From positions 62,881,501 to 62,945,500 of the forward strand of contig JAUMIR010000001.1 in NCBI GenBank assembly GCA_030847615.1: 64,000 nt of DNA, written 5' to 3'. Shown piece by piece: positions 47,878 through 59,263 of the stretch; positions within the stretch are counted from its first letter, which is position 1; each line of letters opens with the position of its first letter. This DNA is from Gambelia wislizenii (Eukaryota; Chordata; Lepidosauria; Squamata; Crotaphytidae). Made by a program: the position numbers and the translations under genes. The notes beneath the pieces are model-generated. The model saw only the letters and a program-made list of their open reading frames with translations. It had not been told where the DNA came from and made no database searches.

Positions 47878-47921
47878 TAAATTGGATTTATTGTACAGGG
47901 AAGTACAATAAATCCAATTTA
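47878..47921. repeat. Perfect 19-bp hairpin with 6-nt loop
   Basis: TAAATTGGATTTATTGTAC (47878-47896), loop AGGGAA, GTACAATAAATCCAATTTA (47903-47921). No mismatch in the stem. It sits between the palindrome and the LINE tail. Confidence 0.95.
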
Positions 47922-47954
47922 TTTTTTTGGATTACAATCAAAAATAAATTGAGA

Positions 47955-48385
47955 ACAGCTGCGCTGGGCAGGGCATGTTTCTAGGATGGAGGACCATCGC
48001 CTCCCCAAAATAGTACTCTACGGGGAACTCGCCACGGGTCAGCGTAAGAGGGGCGCTCCAAAAAAGCAATACAAGGACTCCCTGAAACAACATCTCAGGC
48101 TCGGCCAAATTGATCACCAACAATGGTCCGCCCTGGCCTCACATCGGGAGGCATGGAGACGCACTATCCACAATGCTGCAGCCTTATTTGAAAACTCACA
48201 CCAAACAAGTCTTGAAGAGAAATGACAACGCAGAAAGAATCACAACCCAGAAACATCACCCAAGGAGACCTTCTGCTGTGCCTTCTGCAACCGGACTTGT
48301 CTATCTCAGATTGGCCTTTTTAGTCATCAGCACGCTTGCAGAAAACGCGGGATGAGTCCTTTCTGAATCTTCATTTGCGAAGAAA
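47955..48385 (+). pseudogene. LINE C-terminal tail with zinc finger, copy 2
   Basis: Encodes LRWAGHVSRMEDHRLPKIVL, GELATGQRKRGAPKKQYKDS, then WRRTIHNAAALFENSHQTSL and, beyond an in-frame TGA at 48223, CAFCNRTCLSQIGLFSHQHAC. It includes more 5' sequence than copy 1 and ends with the same CTTCATTTGCGAAGAAAAGCC. Apart from that stop, the frame is nearly intact. Confidence 0.68.
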
Positions 48386-50037
48386 AGCCAGAGAGACAGG
48401 GAAGTGCAAACACACAAAACCTGGGTGTTTTCCTTTGTTGACATCAGCATCTACCTAACTTGTTTACTTCAGCCAGCTTTCTTTTTGAGGTGATGCTGGC
48501 CACTGGTTTTATCCAGGAAGCTTTGAGAAGTGGCACAAGCATGCCAAGTTGGTTTCTTGAGGGATGCTAGAGGATGTGTAGCTACAACAATTAAGCCCCA
48601 TTTTTGTAGGAGATAGATTTAAGGTATCCTCAGTTAAAATGGTGGTGCTGATGGTATTTTCATCCTGCCAGAGATGCTACTAGGTTGTCTGCCTCCCTTT
48701 TAATTTCCTGCCTTCTCAACCCACCCAGAGAACTCCTTCGTTATTCCTTTCTCTCCCCAGTGGGCTTCAGAACAAACATCTCCAGTTTGGTGTCCTACTA
48801 GATGTTTGGGACTACACATCCATCACCTCTATTGTTTGCAGCTGACAGTGATTGTAATCCAAAACATCTGAAGGATTGAGGAAATCTGCTTTAGAAGTGT
48901 AAGGATGTGTTGCTTCCTATTTCCCATAATTGTTCTTCTTTCTGGTGCTTCTCCTCAGTACCAACTTGTTCCCAGAAGTGCAGTGAAAACTAACAGCTTA
49001 TCCCCAAACTGTAATTGGGGAAATGGAACACACTTAAAGAAGACTCCATATTACACAGAAAAGTCAAATGCAGTTTTGGGCTGGGTGCTAGGGAAAATAG
49101 ATGGGCAAAGGAAGTTCTGCTCATTGCTAATTAATGATATCCATCTCTTTCCTCCAAATTGTTTTCTAAACTTCCATTTTGTTTATAGTTACAGCTTCTA
49201 GGATAATATACTAAATTAAAGCTCTAGAATATAATTATACTTAAGATTCCAAAAGCCAACTGTCTGTTGGTAATGGATAAATACAAAGCACGAGGCTTTG
49301 CTATCCGTGCCAGAGATTTGCATAAATAACATGGCTACAAAAGCATTGGATTCTGGTTTAATATAGAAGGTAAAGTGAAGCTAAACATATCCTGCATTTC
49401 TCAGCAATATCCAATATTTATCTGCAGGGCTTAATAAACCAAGCTATTTCAATCCTTTCTTTCCTCCCCATCCCAAATTAATAGGGTTACATGTGCCTGC
49501 ATCTCAACAATGAGCAGGAAAATTCCTTTGATAGAAAGAAGCCCCATACGTGATGTGACACTGGAATTATCTTCTTTTTTTCAACAAATTTAAAATACTA
49601 TGTTGGACAGCTTAGCCAAACATTTCTAGAAGATTATCTGTTCCTGTGCTCTCTCATTATCTCTTAGATGAAGGGGAAGGCCATAGCATTGGTTCGTTAA
49701 AACAAACAACAAACAAAAAGAATTATCTGTTCAAATATTTCTAATTTATCTCAGTTTACCTGGTCATTTTAATGTTTTGTGTTGTTTCAATATTGCATTA
49801 ATGTGTAAAAATATTATGCATACATCTCTGACAACCATTTTGGGATATAATAAAATAAAAATCAATCTTCCTTCTGTTACTGAGCAGCAAACCAAGCAAG
49901 TCATTGGAACAGAATGGGGAAGAGTTTTGGCAGGTGGCTATGAGCTGAATATGCAGGAAAAAATGGAGCCACATCTCAAAAGTGCTTAATAAATGGCTGA
50001 TTTAGTACAGAAAAAGCCCAACACATTTTGGCATATA
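48386..50037. other. No gene recognised
   Basis: A faint hAT-like inverted repeat lies at 48765-48890 (ACTAGATGTTTGGGACTAC, GTAATCCAAAACATCTGAAGG). No conserved coding sequence. Confidence 0.45.
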
Positions 50038-50301
50038 CAGTCAGCCCCCTGTATCCATGGTGGCTTGGTTCTTAGACTTACTGCAGAAACCGGAAACCAT
50101 AGAAAACAGTGAACCCTATTAAAATAATGGGACTTTCGGTTAAAAATATCATAGAGTTGTGTTGGACGGCCTAGAAGATGTGTGGAAAGGATGCCTCTCT
50201 AGGCATTTTCTAGGAAGACTCTGTTGTATGTATTCCTGTTTTGTGTCCCGTGAATAACTGAAACCACGGATATTGGTTCTGCAGATACGGGGATCTGACT
50301 G
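50038..50301. mobile_element. Tigger-like MITE, second subfamily
   Basis: CAGTCAGCCCCCTGTATCCA pairs with TACGGGGATCTGACTG, TA at both sides. The interior (AACCATAGAAAACAGTGAACCC) differs from the 11199 type but matches 60513-60732. Confidence 0.8.
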
Positions 50302-50600
50302 TATATATTTTTATGGCCTCCTTCAGGGGCGATTTGAAATCAGACTACAGAAATTTCTGAAGCTGAGAATCTCATTCCATTTACTGGACAAAAACCTTTC
50401 CAGTCAATGGAATGAGATTCACTTTGAGACACATCTCCATCCCCGCCCCTGGTGGATTCTATTGGATGCTCTCCAGTTTGGGTCTCTTCTATGAGCTGAA
50501 TGTGCCAATAAGTATGGTTGTTAACATAGTTCTAGGACTCTGGATTTTCTGGAATTCATTAGAGCAAAGAAACCCACAGAGGGTAAAACAAAGGAAAAAC

Positions 50601-50779
50601 AAAACAGCATGGGGTAGTAGTTTGAGTGTTGGACTAAGGTTCCAGGAGACCAGGGTTTGAACTGCCATTCAGCCCTGAAGCCCTCTGGGTGACCTTGGCC
50701 AGGTCACATCCTCTCAGCCTCAGAGCAAGGCAATGACGAACCTCCTCCATATGAATAGTGTCAAGAAAATTCTGATACA
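50601..50779 (+). mobile_element. tRNA-derived SINE, Sauria-like, 3' truncated
   Basis: GGTAGTAGTTTGAGTGTTGG, CCAGGGTTTGAACTGCC and CTCTCAGCCTCAGAGCAAGGC follow the SINE at 51616. The BovB-type tail is missing. Confidence 0.75.
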
Positions 50780-51615
50780 ACAAATATGCCACAGAGGCAG
50801 ATATGATGAGCATCACGATGTGTCCACATCCAGAAACTATAGCTTCCAGGACCTACTGTACCATTTGGAAGAATGAGGCATTCCCACACAGATGGCAGAT
50901 GTTAGCAGTTAACTGTTGCATCTCCCCAGCTGTTTCTTCTAGTCCCCCGGTTGTTCCCCTATCTGGGAGGTCAAAGCTGTGTGTTCCATACTGCAGATTT
51001 TGTAGCCTCAGCATCCACAGGTGGGGGGCTATCATTGTGGGGGGCCCAGTAGTAACCCCCCTCCTGCAGAAACATTATTAGTAATAATCTGAATATTCTG
51101 TACTGTGAATAGCTTAGGATGAGTTAGGTTATATTGACCTGAGATAAACATATGGGGCCCCCAAAATAAAGCATTGCAGGGACTCCCAAAATTCCTTAAA
51201 ATGGTCTTGTGTAGCCTTCAGGTGTGTCTGAGGGCCCCAGGAAGACTGTCAGTGTAGTTGGCTTTTGTACATGGAATGGGGGTAGTGTCATCTTCTACTT
51301 TGTCTCAGGTAACAAAGTGTCTTGGACTGGCCCTTCCATGGCCCCATTTTAGTATTGAAACATTTCAATTCCTTCCAAAGAGAAAAGCTCACAATTTGAA
51401 TATTTGGCTGAGCAGGCAGCAATTGTAAGTACAGTGTTTCTGAGAAAGCCAGAATCGCTCTGATTTTTAGAACAAAATTTTTTAGCTCACTACTTCCGTA
51501 TCGTTCCTCATCATCAGTACTAACCATCGCAGATACAATAAAGAGATCAGTTGCTCACCTAGTTTGCCTCTGCTGAGCATGCTCAATCAAACATAGCTAT
51601 TATCCAAACAGAATC

Positions 51616-51853
51616 AGAGAGCCAGTGTGATGTAGTGCTTTGAGCATTAGACTATGACTCTGGAGACCAGGGTTCGAATCCCCACTCAGTTACAGAAACC
51701 CACTGAGTGACCTTGGAGAAGCCACATTCTCTCAGCCTGAGAGAAAGGCAAAGGCAAATCTCCCTCCGAACAAATCTTGCCCAGAAAACCCCATTATATG
51801 TTCACCTTAGGGTCAGCATAAGTCGGAAACAACTTGAAGGCACAGAACAGCAA
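51616..51853 (+). mobile_element. tRNA-derived SINE, Sauria-like, full length
   Basis: Starts AGAGCCAGTGTGATGTAGTG with tRNA A and B boxes (B box GGTTCGAATCC), then CTCTCAGCCTGAGAGAAAGGC. It ends GGTCAGCATAAGTCGGAAAC, AACTTGAAGGCACAGAACAGCAA, a BovB-type 3' end. Best preserved copy of this family in the window. Confidence 0.88.
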
Positions 51854-52042
51854 ATCTAGCAGATTAATATTTTGAATTTTTTTTAAAAAAACAAAATTAG
51901 AATAAGCATTTATTACAAACCTTCATTCCGTACCATGAATCAGGGTAGTGTGGCTGCTACTGGCTGAAGTGTAACGTTTTAGAATTGCTAGAGTCACCCT
52001 CAAGACACTTCTGCACTGATAGAAATATGGGTTTGTTATATA

Positions 52043-52648
52043 GGAGATTATCAGATGTGGACCAAAAAAGTGTCCCCGTCTCGCTATATTATATCCCATC
52101 CCTCCCGTCTCCATCCTGGCATGATAACCCCCCATTTTGCACTTACCTTAATCGCATGATCGCCCCCCTCCCCTTGGCAGCCAGGAGTGAATAGAGCTCA
52201 AGCAGAACCCCATTCACTTACTGGTTGGAGTTCCCGGCCATTCTCGCGAGAGAATGAGCACACGGGAAATTCTAAAATAAAAAAGAAAATACAAGGTAAA
52301 AAAGTAAAGCAAGCTCTAAAACAAACTTTAAAAATCCCAAGTAACCCAGGGAAGGTACATAAAAGACTGACACTTACTTCCTTGTCCCGATCACACCCAG
52401 AAGTGTTCAGCAGGGACCTCCCACTGTGGCTGGCATCGCGCCAGCATAACGGGGCTCCTTTATGCTCACCCATCATTCTGTGACAGGAACTGAATGGGTG
52501 ATCTATTCATGGCTTAAGCTGTGAATAAGAGGAAACAAGGGCAGCATAGAACCAGCACAGGACGAAGATGACATCATCTGATAGGTAAGCCCTTTGGCGA
52601 TCCCCTGGTGTTCATGTAACACCATATTAAGGGCATCTGATAATCTCC
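52043..52648. mobile_element. Inverted-repeat DNA transposon D, copy 2 (TSD ATA)
   Basis: Perfect 15-bp ends GGAGATTATCAGATG and CATCTGATAATCTCC, with ATA on both sides. No coding capacity; short frames inside are not genes. Confidence 0.88.
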
Positions 52649-53743
52649 ATAGTTTGCACAAATTTGTAAAAGTTCGCTCAAATTCATACTTGGGCAATTG
52701 TTGCAGTATTTATTTTTTTTTTGTCCTATTGGGAATGTGTTCCAACCATGATGATACATTATGGTGCATGCTATTGATGTCCCCAGAACAGCTGGAATAG
52801 GGCGTAAAGACTCAGTGAATTCCAAGAGAAAAAAAGCTGAACTGCACTGGCATTGAAAGAGTTAGAACTTGGTGGGCATGAGATTACTTAGCCACCTCCT
52901 GAGAAACATGACTCTACAACACTGATTCTCAGTTTACAAATATTTTGAACAATTTTTCAAGGGAAAGATGAATAATGGTGGGCTGCCTTACCTATAAGAC
53001 TGTCCACATCAGTGTACAGCTATCATGGAGTGTTGAGTTCAGAGGCTGAATACATTAATATGGGGGAGGGGATTCCAGTTTCCTTAATGCTACATCTAGC
53101 TAGGCTAATGGCTGTGTTGGCTGGAGGATTCTGGGAACTGTAATCCAAAAGCTAACTTATGCAAACTCTAGTTGGGAGCTTCGGTGGTGAAGACAAAACC
53201 TTTTTTTTTTAGATCATAGAGCAAAACACAAAAGTGGGAGGAGCATTGTGGTGGCAACATTTGCCCAAATTGAGAAGCATTTCTTTGAATATCTAGTGAA
53301 ACACATGCATGTGGGAATCGCTCTGCATTTTCAGGATTTGTAACCACATGGAGAGGTCCCTATGTGAATCCAAAGTACATGAATAGAAGTAATATGGACA
53401 ATGACAAAATGTATGTAATATCTAGGCAAACATTTCCAGAAAGCAGACCTTTGTGACTCGCAGCCCTGATAGCAAGGGTTCTGGCTTGCATGGACACCTA
53501 CATACATACAATGGTGTGTATGAAAGCCTCCATTCTAGAAAAAAATATGTTTGCTATATATAGAGAAATCAGGGGGACAATTTAGTGCTTGTGACATTGG
53601 GAAGTGGCGTTACTCCCCACTCATGTGCTTCTTTACGTACTTCTAATAGCATATGAAAAGAGCTAATTTGTATTCACTTTGACCAGGCTCATATGATTTC
53701 CATTGTCCCAGACCTCTCAGAAGATTCATACAAACTAAGCATC
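52649..53743. other. No gene recognised
   Basis: GGATTCTGGGAACTGTAATCC at 53127 is a common squamate MITE fragment. Otherwise unclassified. Confidence 0.45.
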
Positions 53744-53746
53744 CTA

Positions 53747-54650
53747 GGGCTTATCAACACCAGTGAAAAACCCCAAATTCCCCACCTCCGAATCTGTCCC
53801 AATAATGCCACACAATGTACAACCTTTTCCCTGATCTGGTGTGATGGTGACATACAATGTATGGCCATATTTGCACCAGACTTGGGGAATACCCCCTTAA
53901 TCTGCGTTTTAGAAAATGTGCTGTTTTCTCTGGGAACTCCAGAGAAAACTGTGATGTTTGCAATACATCTTCAGTGAATTCAGGGGTGGGATGGGGTGGA
54001 GAGGGAGGACAAGCATTGCCTGAGGCACCACCATTTCCCCCCTCTCAGTGCCACTTCTCATTCCAAAGACAGGGCCCCAGTGGTAGTCACTCTCTCTGAG
54101 GTCAGAATGCTCGGCGAGCCCTGCTATAACAAGGCTAGCTGCCGTTCTGACTTCAAAAAGAGTGACTACCACTGGGGCTTTGCTTTTCTAATGCCCAATT
54201 GCCCATCTGAGCTCTGGAAAATTCAAAACCCCAGTGATAGTCGCCCTCTCTGAAGTCAGATTGGGTGGCCTGCCCTGCCATCATGAGGCTAGCCACCCAT
54301 TCTGACTTCAGAGAGGGAGACTACAGCTGAGGCTATAATTTTCCCTGAGCACAGAGGGGCGATTGTACACCAGAAAATCAAAGCCCCAGCGGTAGTCACC
54401 CTAGCCTTGCAATGGTTCCCCCCACCCATTCTTGCTGCAGAGAGAGCAACTATCACTGGGGCTTCTATTTTCCTGGCACTCAGAGTTAAGTGTGAGTATC
54501 AACTATGAATGGAAGCCAAGTAAAAATCTGAATGCAGATTTGGGTTTGGCAGATATGTCACTTAAATCATGGTCAGAGTATTCTGAATTTCATGTTCTGC
54601 AGCTCTAGTCCAAAGTAGTCTGGATTTTTACCCCCTGTGTAGTCAAGCCC
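53747..54650. mobile_element. Inverted-repeat DNA transposon E with three internal hairpins (TSD CTA)
   Basis: GGGCTTATCAACACC at the left and GTGTAGTCAAGCCC at the right, CTA on both sides (53744 and 54651). The interior carries three long inverted repeats in a row. It ends 480 bp before the LRFN2 exon. Confidence 0.85.
54073..54464. repeat. Array of three related hairpins
   Basis: 54073-54182, 54226-54334 and 54381-54464. Each starts GCCCCAGTGGTAGTCACTC or similar and ends with its complement GAGTGACTACCACTGGGGC or similar. Arms run 35-40 bp in the first two. Confidence 0.85.
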
Positions 54651-55110
54651 CTAGAGCATTTCTCTGAATTTTCATGAAGAATTTCTCCAGCAGACAAATA
54701 GGAATTTTGGGAGGTAGGTAGCATGAAAATATTTCCTCCACAGAAAGAACTTCTATTCTTTTGATTAATTAATATTTATTTTCAACTATGTAAAAAGAGA
54801 TCAACTCTCAGCTCAACACAAAACTTGGGCAGCTGTTATTATCAGTATACAAAAAGCAGCAGCAATCTTTATCCTTTTTAAAATCACCAGTGATGCTATC
54901 TAGAAAACACAAATAGAAATGATATACATTGTTAGAACTACCCAAATGCATTGGGCATGCATTGTGTGTGGTGAAATAAAACTTCTTATGTAACTGGACT
55001 TTAAAATCTTGATTTGTATGTTGTTTATAGTTTTTTTTAAGATTCTTTGTTTTTTTAAAATAAAATAAGGGTGGTTTGAAAGACCTGGATGGAAAACTTT
55101 CTAATGTGTG

Positions 55111-55132
55111 ATTTTCTCCCCCACTTTTTCAG
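55111..55132 (+). promoter_or_regulatory. LRFN2: Splice acceptor of the LRFN2 first coding exon
   Basis: A pyrimidine-rich tract ending in TTTTTCAG lies just before the exon, with AG at 55131-55132. Only 20 nt of 5' UTR (55133-55152) separate it from the ATG. This implies at least one upstream non-coding exon, which I could not locate in the window. Confidence 0.85.
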
Positions 55133-55152
55133 GTCCTGTCGTGTGATTTACC

Positions 55153-56525
55153 ATGGAAAAATTGTTCTGTAGCATCCTGGTGTTTGGATTGGCTGTCCTA
55201 GTCAACGCTTGTCCCAAATATTGTGTCTGTCAGAACCTTTCTGAGTCACTGGGGACTCTTTGTCCATCCAAGGGTCTTCTTTTTGTACCACCAGACATTG
55301 ACAGAAGGACTGTTGAACTCCGGCTTGGGGGAAACTTCATTATTAACATCAGTAGGCAGGACTTTGCAAACATGAGTGGACTTGTTGACCTTACATTGTC
55401 TAGGAATACTATCAGCTACATACAGCCTTATTCTTTTGCTGATTTGGAAAGTCTACGCTCTTTACATTTGGATAGTAATAGGCTGCCTGATATTGGGGAG
55501 GACATTTTGAGAGGCCTGATTAATCTTCAGCATTTGATTCTGAACAACAACCAGTTGGAATATATTTCAGATGAAGCCTTTGAAGACTTCTTGCTCACCT
55601 TAGAAGATCTGGATCTTTCTTACAATAACCTTAGAAGCATCCCTTGGGAATCTATAAGGAAGATGGTAAACTTGCACCAGATCAGTTTGGATCATAATTT
55701 GATAGATTACATTACAGAGGGGACCTTTGCAGATCTTCAGAAATTAGCCAGGTTGGATCTAACATCCAACAGACTTCAGAAGCTGCCTCCTGATCCCATA
55801 TTTGCCAGGTCCCAGATATCTCCATTAGCCTCAACTCCATTTTCCCCACCTTTATCTCTGAGTTTTGGAGGAAACCCTCTGCACTGTAACTGTGAGCTGC
55901 TTTGGCTGCGGCGTCTTGACAGAGATGATGATATGGAAACATGTGCTTCTCCTCCAGGTCTAAAAGGGAGGTACTTTTGGTATGTCCGGGAAGAGGAGTT
56001 CATTTGTGAGCCCCCTCTGATTACCCAGCACACTCACAAACTGTTGGTTTTAGAAGGACAAACAGCCACTTTAAAGTGCAAAGCCATTGGAGATCCATCT
56101 CCAGTCATTCACTGGGTGGCACCAGATGACCGACTGATTGGGAATTCTTCAAGGACAGCTGTTTATGACAATGGCACCTTAGAAATTCTGATCACAACTT
56201 CCAAGGATTATGGGAAATTCACATGCATAGCGGCTAATGCTGCAGGAGAGTCCACTGCAACAATTGAGTTGTCCATTGTCCAGCTTCCACATCTCAGCAA
56301 TGGTACGGGACGAGCAGCCCCACCCAAGTCGAGACTGTCTGATATAACTAGCTCCAGCAAGTCAAATCGAGGGGAAACTAAGGGGCCACCAGAAAGGGCA
56401 GTCTTGGTCTCTGAGGTGACAACTACCTCAGCTTTGGTCAAATGGACGGTGAGCAAATCAGCGCCAAGAGTTAAAATGTACCAGTTACAATATAACTGCT
56501 CAGATGATGAAGTTCTGATTTATAG
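55153..56525 (+). CDS. LRFN2: LRFN2 (SALM1) first coding exon; N-terminal ectodomain, 3' incomplete
   Basis: Postsynaptic type I membrane adhesion protein of the LRFN/SALM family; LRFN2 is known to bind PSD-95 and associate with NMDA receptors. The exon encodes 457 full codons plus two bases of the next. Visible order: signal peptide 1-19; LRRNT with Cys20, 24, 26 and 37; leucine-rich repeats about 51-210; LRRCT with Cys245, 247, 264 and 285; Ig-like C2 domain about 288-374 with Cys309, Trp321 and Cys358; start of a fibronectin III domain from about 413. N-glycosylation sequons at N65, N73, N331, N340, N383 and N448. The match to mammalian LRFN2 as I remember it is close throughout (for example the [25 protein letters not shown]), much closer than to LRFN5. 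The ATG sits in a good context (ACCATGG). The frame runs into a stop only beyond the donor. The rest of the FN3 domain, transmembrane segment and PDZ ligand lie on a later exon outside the window. Confidence 0.96.
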
Positions 56526-56531
56526 GTAAGT
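56526..56531 (+). promoter_or_regulatory. LRFN2: Splice donor after LRFN2 residue R458
   Basis: The sequence TATAG|GTAAGT is a near-perfect donor. It splits the Arg458 codon (AG|G), a phase 2 junction, at the LIYR position where the human protein continues into MIP. The open frame would stop two bases further on if unspliced. Confidence 0.9.
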
Positions 56532-58335
56532 ATGACTGGCTGTCAGCTTTTCTTCTAGGAAAAGAAATAAAGGGGTGGCAGGTGATTTGGTTGAATGAGT
56601 CATAGTGTCTTCCTCATCATAATAGACTTGTCACAGAAGACAAGAACTGAAAGAGAACAATTTCCTTGTCCACCACCACCTCTACCAGAGTGGTGGCACC
56701 TATTAGGAAATTACAATGGAAATCTAGTAATGGGACTTACTCATGCTGTTTATAGTTTTTGCTCTGCATGTGGTAGCATTCTTTAAGGTCTGGTTCCATA
56801 GGGCAGTCCCCAACTGGAAATGTTACTTTTTTAGACCACATTTCCCAGAATGCTCTAGACAGCATGGCCCATGTCCATGTGTAGAGAGGAATTCTGGGAG
56901 TTGTCATCTAAAAAATAATTTTTCCAAGCTCTGGTACCTTGCATTACTCCTTTAAAATACAGTCTAAAACCCAGAATAAATTCTCTGCCTACTGATATCG
57001 GAGCCACCAGCCTCCATAATAGATGCTTCCTTGAATATAAATTATCAGATTGTTCACTCTCAGGTTGTGTAAACAGTTTTCACAGTTCTAGTTCACAAGC
57101 TAGTGTTATTCTGCTCACGACTCTTCATCATGTACATTTTTATTCACAACCTCATGAATAAAATCTGGCTGAATATGGCGTGGCAGGCTCCAATGCTAAA
57201 TGGAAGACACATGGACGATTTTGCCGCAGGGACGGCATCGTCCGAAATGGGCCCCCTGCCATGCTGCAGCTACGAAGCTCTCCCGCTCAATCCTTGCACT
57301 GCAAGGATCATCTGAAAAAGTCCTTTGTGAAGGAGATTTCAGGATTGCAGTGACCTCCTGAAAATTAGTAGACATGGGAAGCAATCAGAAATGTTTCCCA
57401 TCATAATATTTTTTTTCTTTACTTTTCTTTTCATTACAATCAGGATTAAAGTGGGGGATCAGAACCCTACTGTGTACTAGTTATATGCCCCTTGTCTTTT
57501 TTTTCTCTTTCTTTTTGCTCTCTTTTTCTTCTTTCTGTTTCTTTATTTTTATATGCATATTACTTTGATTATGAATTAGATTGTTTGTGTTAAACATTAT
57601 TATTTTTTTTAAAAAAAGAAGAAGAATTCCTCTTCTGTCTGGCCAACCTATATAAAGCTTGAAAGTCGTTCAAATTACAACTCTCAGATGATGAAAATGT
57701 TTGTGCCAGTGTTATTGGAATTAATAGCCAGAGTACGTTGATCTAGTCCTGTTACCCAGCAGCATTAGCCTTAGGCACTAGGAACTAGCCTTAGGAATTA
57801 GGGAAAGGGATTCTATCCCTAAGTACTACATGAGCCCCAGAGCAAAAATGGCAGCTACTGGTGCATATATTTGTTTGTTTATTCTTTGTCTTCTGTCAGC
57901 CCAGGGATACAAGGTTGCCTACAAAAATTTTAAAAGCTACATTAAAAAAAACACACATCAAGAACACATACAAAAAGCTAAAATATAATAAAACTATCAA
58001 TAATAATTAAGAACAATGAAAAAAAATCCTTTGGAGGTGGGGAAAATAAGAACACTATAGCACAAATACTGAAAGCTCACCTTTAAAGGAGTCTACTGTA
58101 AGAAGAAGGAGGGGGAAGGGAGACACATATTTGCACATGCTAATTTATATAGAGAGATACAAACTTAGAAAGAATGATTGTATTTTAAATAAATTTATAA
58201 TCCATTTTAGGGAGTGCTAAACCACCTAGGGAATGCTTTGGCACTGACAGGTGGTACAGAAATTCAATAAATAAATAAAATAAATAAAATTTTAACATAG
58301 TAAGGGAGCTTATGCACCTGCCTTATCTGCTGTCT
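56532..58335 (+). other. Start of LRFN2 intron after the first coding exon; no gene
   Basis: No sequence coding for the rest of LRFN2 is seen here. At about 56793-56935 there is an inverted-repeat segment (GTTACTTTTTTAGACC against TCTAAAAAATAA) that looks like a hAT-type MITE. From 57885 to 58010 an A-rich stretch resembles an old minus-strand LINE 3' end. At 58150-58289 a plus-strand L2-type tail (GGTGGTACAGAAATTCAATAAATAAA) ends in (AAAT)n. Confidence 0.55.
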
Positions 58336-58339
58336 GGCC

Positions 58340-59175
58340 AAGAGCCACCATGGCATAATGATTTGAATGTTGGATTGTGACCAGGAGAGACTGGGCAGGA
58401 AAACCTGCTAGGTATCTTTGGATGAGTCACACTCTCTCAGCCTCCAAAGAAGGCAAACCTCCTCTAAATAAATCTTGCAAAGAAAACCCCATGATAAGTT
58501 AGAATCATACAGTTGGAAAAGACCACAAAGGCCATCTAGTCCAATACACAATCTAAGCACCTCCCACAGATGGCCATCCAGCTTCTGTTTAAAAACCTCC
58601 AAAGATGGAGACTCCACCACACTCTGAGGCAGCACATTCCACTGCCGAACAGCTCTTACCATCAGGAAGTTTTCCCTGTTGTTTAGGTAGAATCTCTTTC
58701 CCTGTAGTTTGAGTCCATTGCTCCATGTCCTAGTCTCCGGAGCAGCAGAAAATAAGCTTGCTCCATCCTCAGTATGACATCCCTTAAAATATTTGAACAT
58801 TGCTATCATGTCCCCTCTTAACCTTCTCTTCTCTAGGCTAAACATACCCAGCCCCCTAAGCTGCTCCTCATAGGGCATGGCTTCCAGACCTCCTACCATT
58901 TTGGTCGCCCTCCTCTGGACACGTTCCAGCTTCTCAGTATCCTTCTTGAATTGTGGTACCCAGAACTGGACACAATATTCCAGGTGAGGTCTGACCAAAG
59001 CAGAATAGAGAGGCACTATTACTTCCCTCAATCTATACACTCTACTCCTATTGATGCAGCCTAGAATTGCATTGGCTTTTTTAGCTGCCACAGAAAGAAG
59101 AAAAAATAGAAAAAATAAAAAGTTCATGTTAGAGTCACCATAAGTTGGAAAGAAAGGCACACAGCAGCAACAATC
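58340..59175 (+). mobile_element. SINE split by a CR1 insertion
   Basis: The head AGAGCCACCATGGCATAATG and body through AACCCCATGATAAGTT (58500), then a 0.6-kb CR1, then the tail AGTTCATGTTAGAGTCACCA, TAAGTTGG and GGCACACAGCAGCAACAA. AAGTT occurs on both sides. Part of the tRNA-like B box is deleted. Confidence 0.85.
58501..59092 (-). mobile_element. Young CR1 LINE 3' fragment inserted in a SINE
   Basis: The minus-strand frame is open from 59092 to the CR1 stop region and encodes AAKKANAILGCINRS, VRPHLEYCVQFWVPQFKKD, ERVQRRATKMVGGLEA and SLEVFKQKLDGHL. This is the reverse-transcriptase-distal C-terminus of CR1, so the copy is 5' truncated. The terminal repeat AGAATCATAC is at 58501. The surrounding SINE resumes after 59118. 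Confidence 0.92.
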
Positions 59176-59263
59176 TGCTGTCCAGATGCTCATTGTTGGT
59201 GGTGGGAAACTTCACGGCCTCTGAACTCTCCTCTTATGGTGCTCCACTTTTAAACTAGACTTG

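Noticed and set aside
47523..47984. 153-codon plus-strand frame as a gene
   Set aside because: It crosses the 302-bp palindrome and the hairpin; its internal repetition comes from the inverted arms.
51616..51853. tRNA gene
   Set aside because: A and B boxes are present but no cloverleaf can form; SINE body and tail follow.
54384..56456. Minus-strand frames within the LRFN2 exon
   Set aside because: Shadows of the conserved plus-strand coding sequence.
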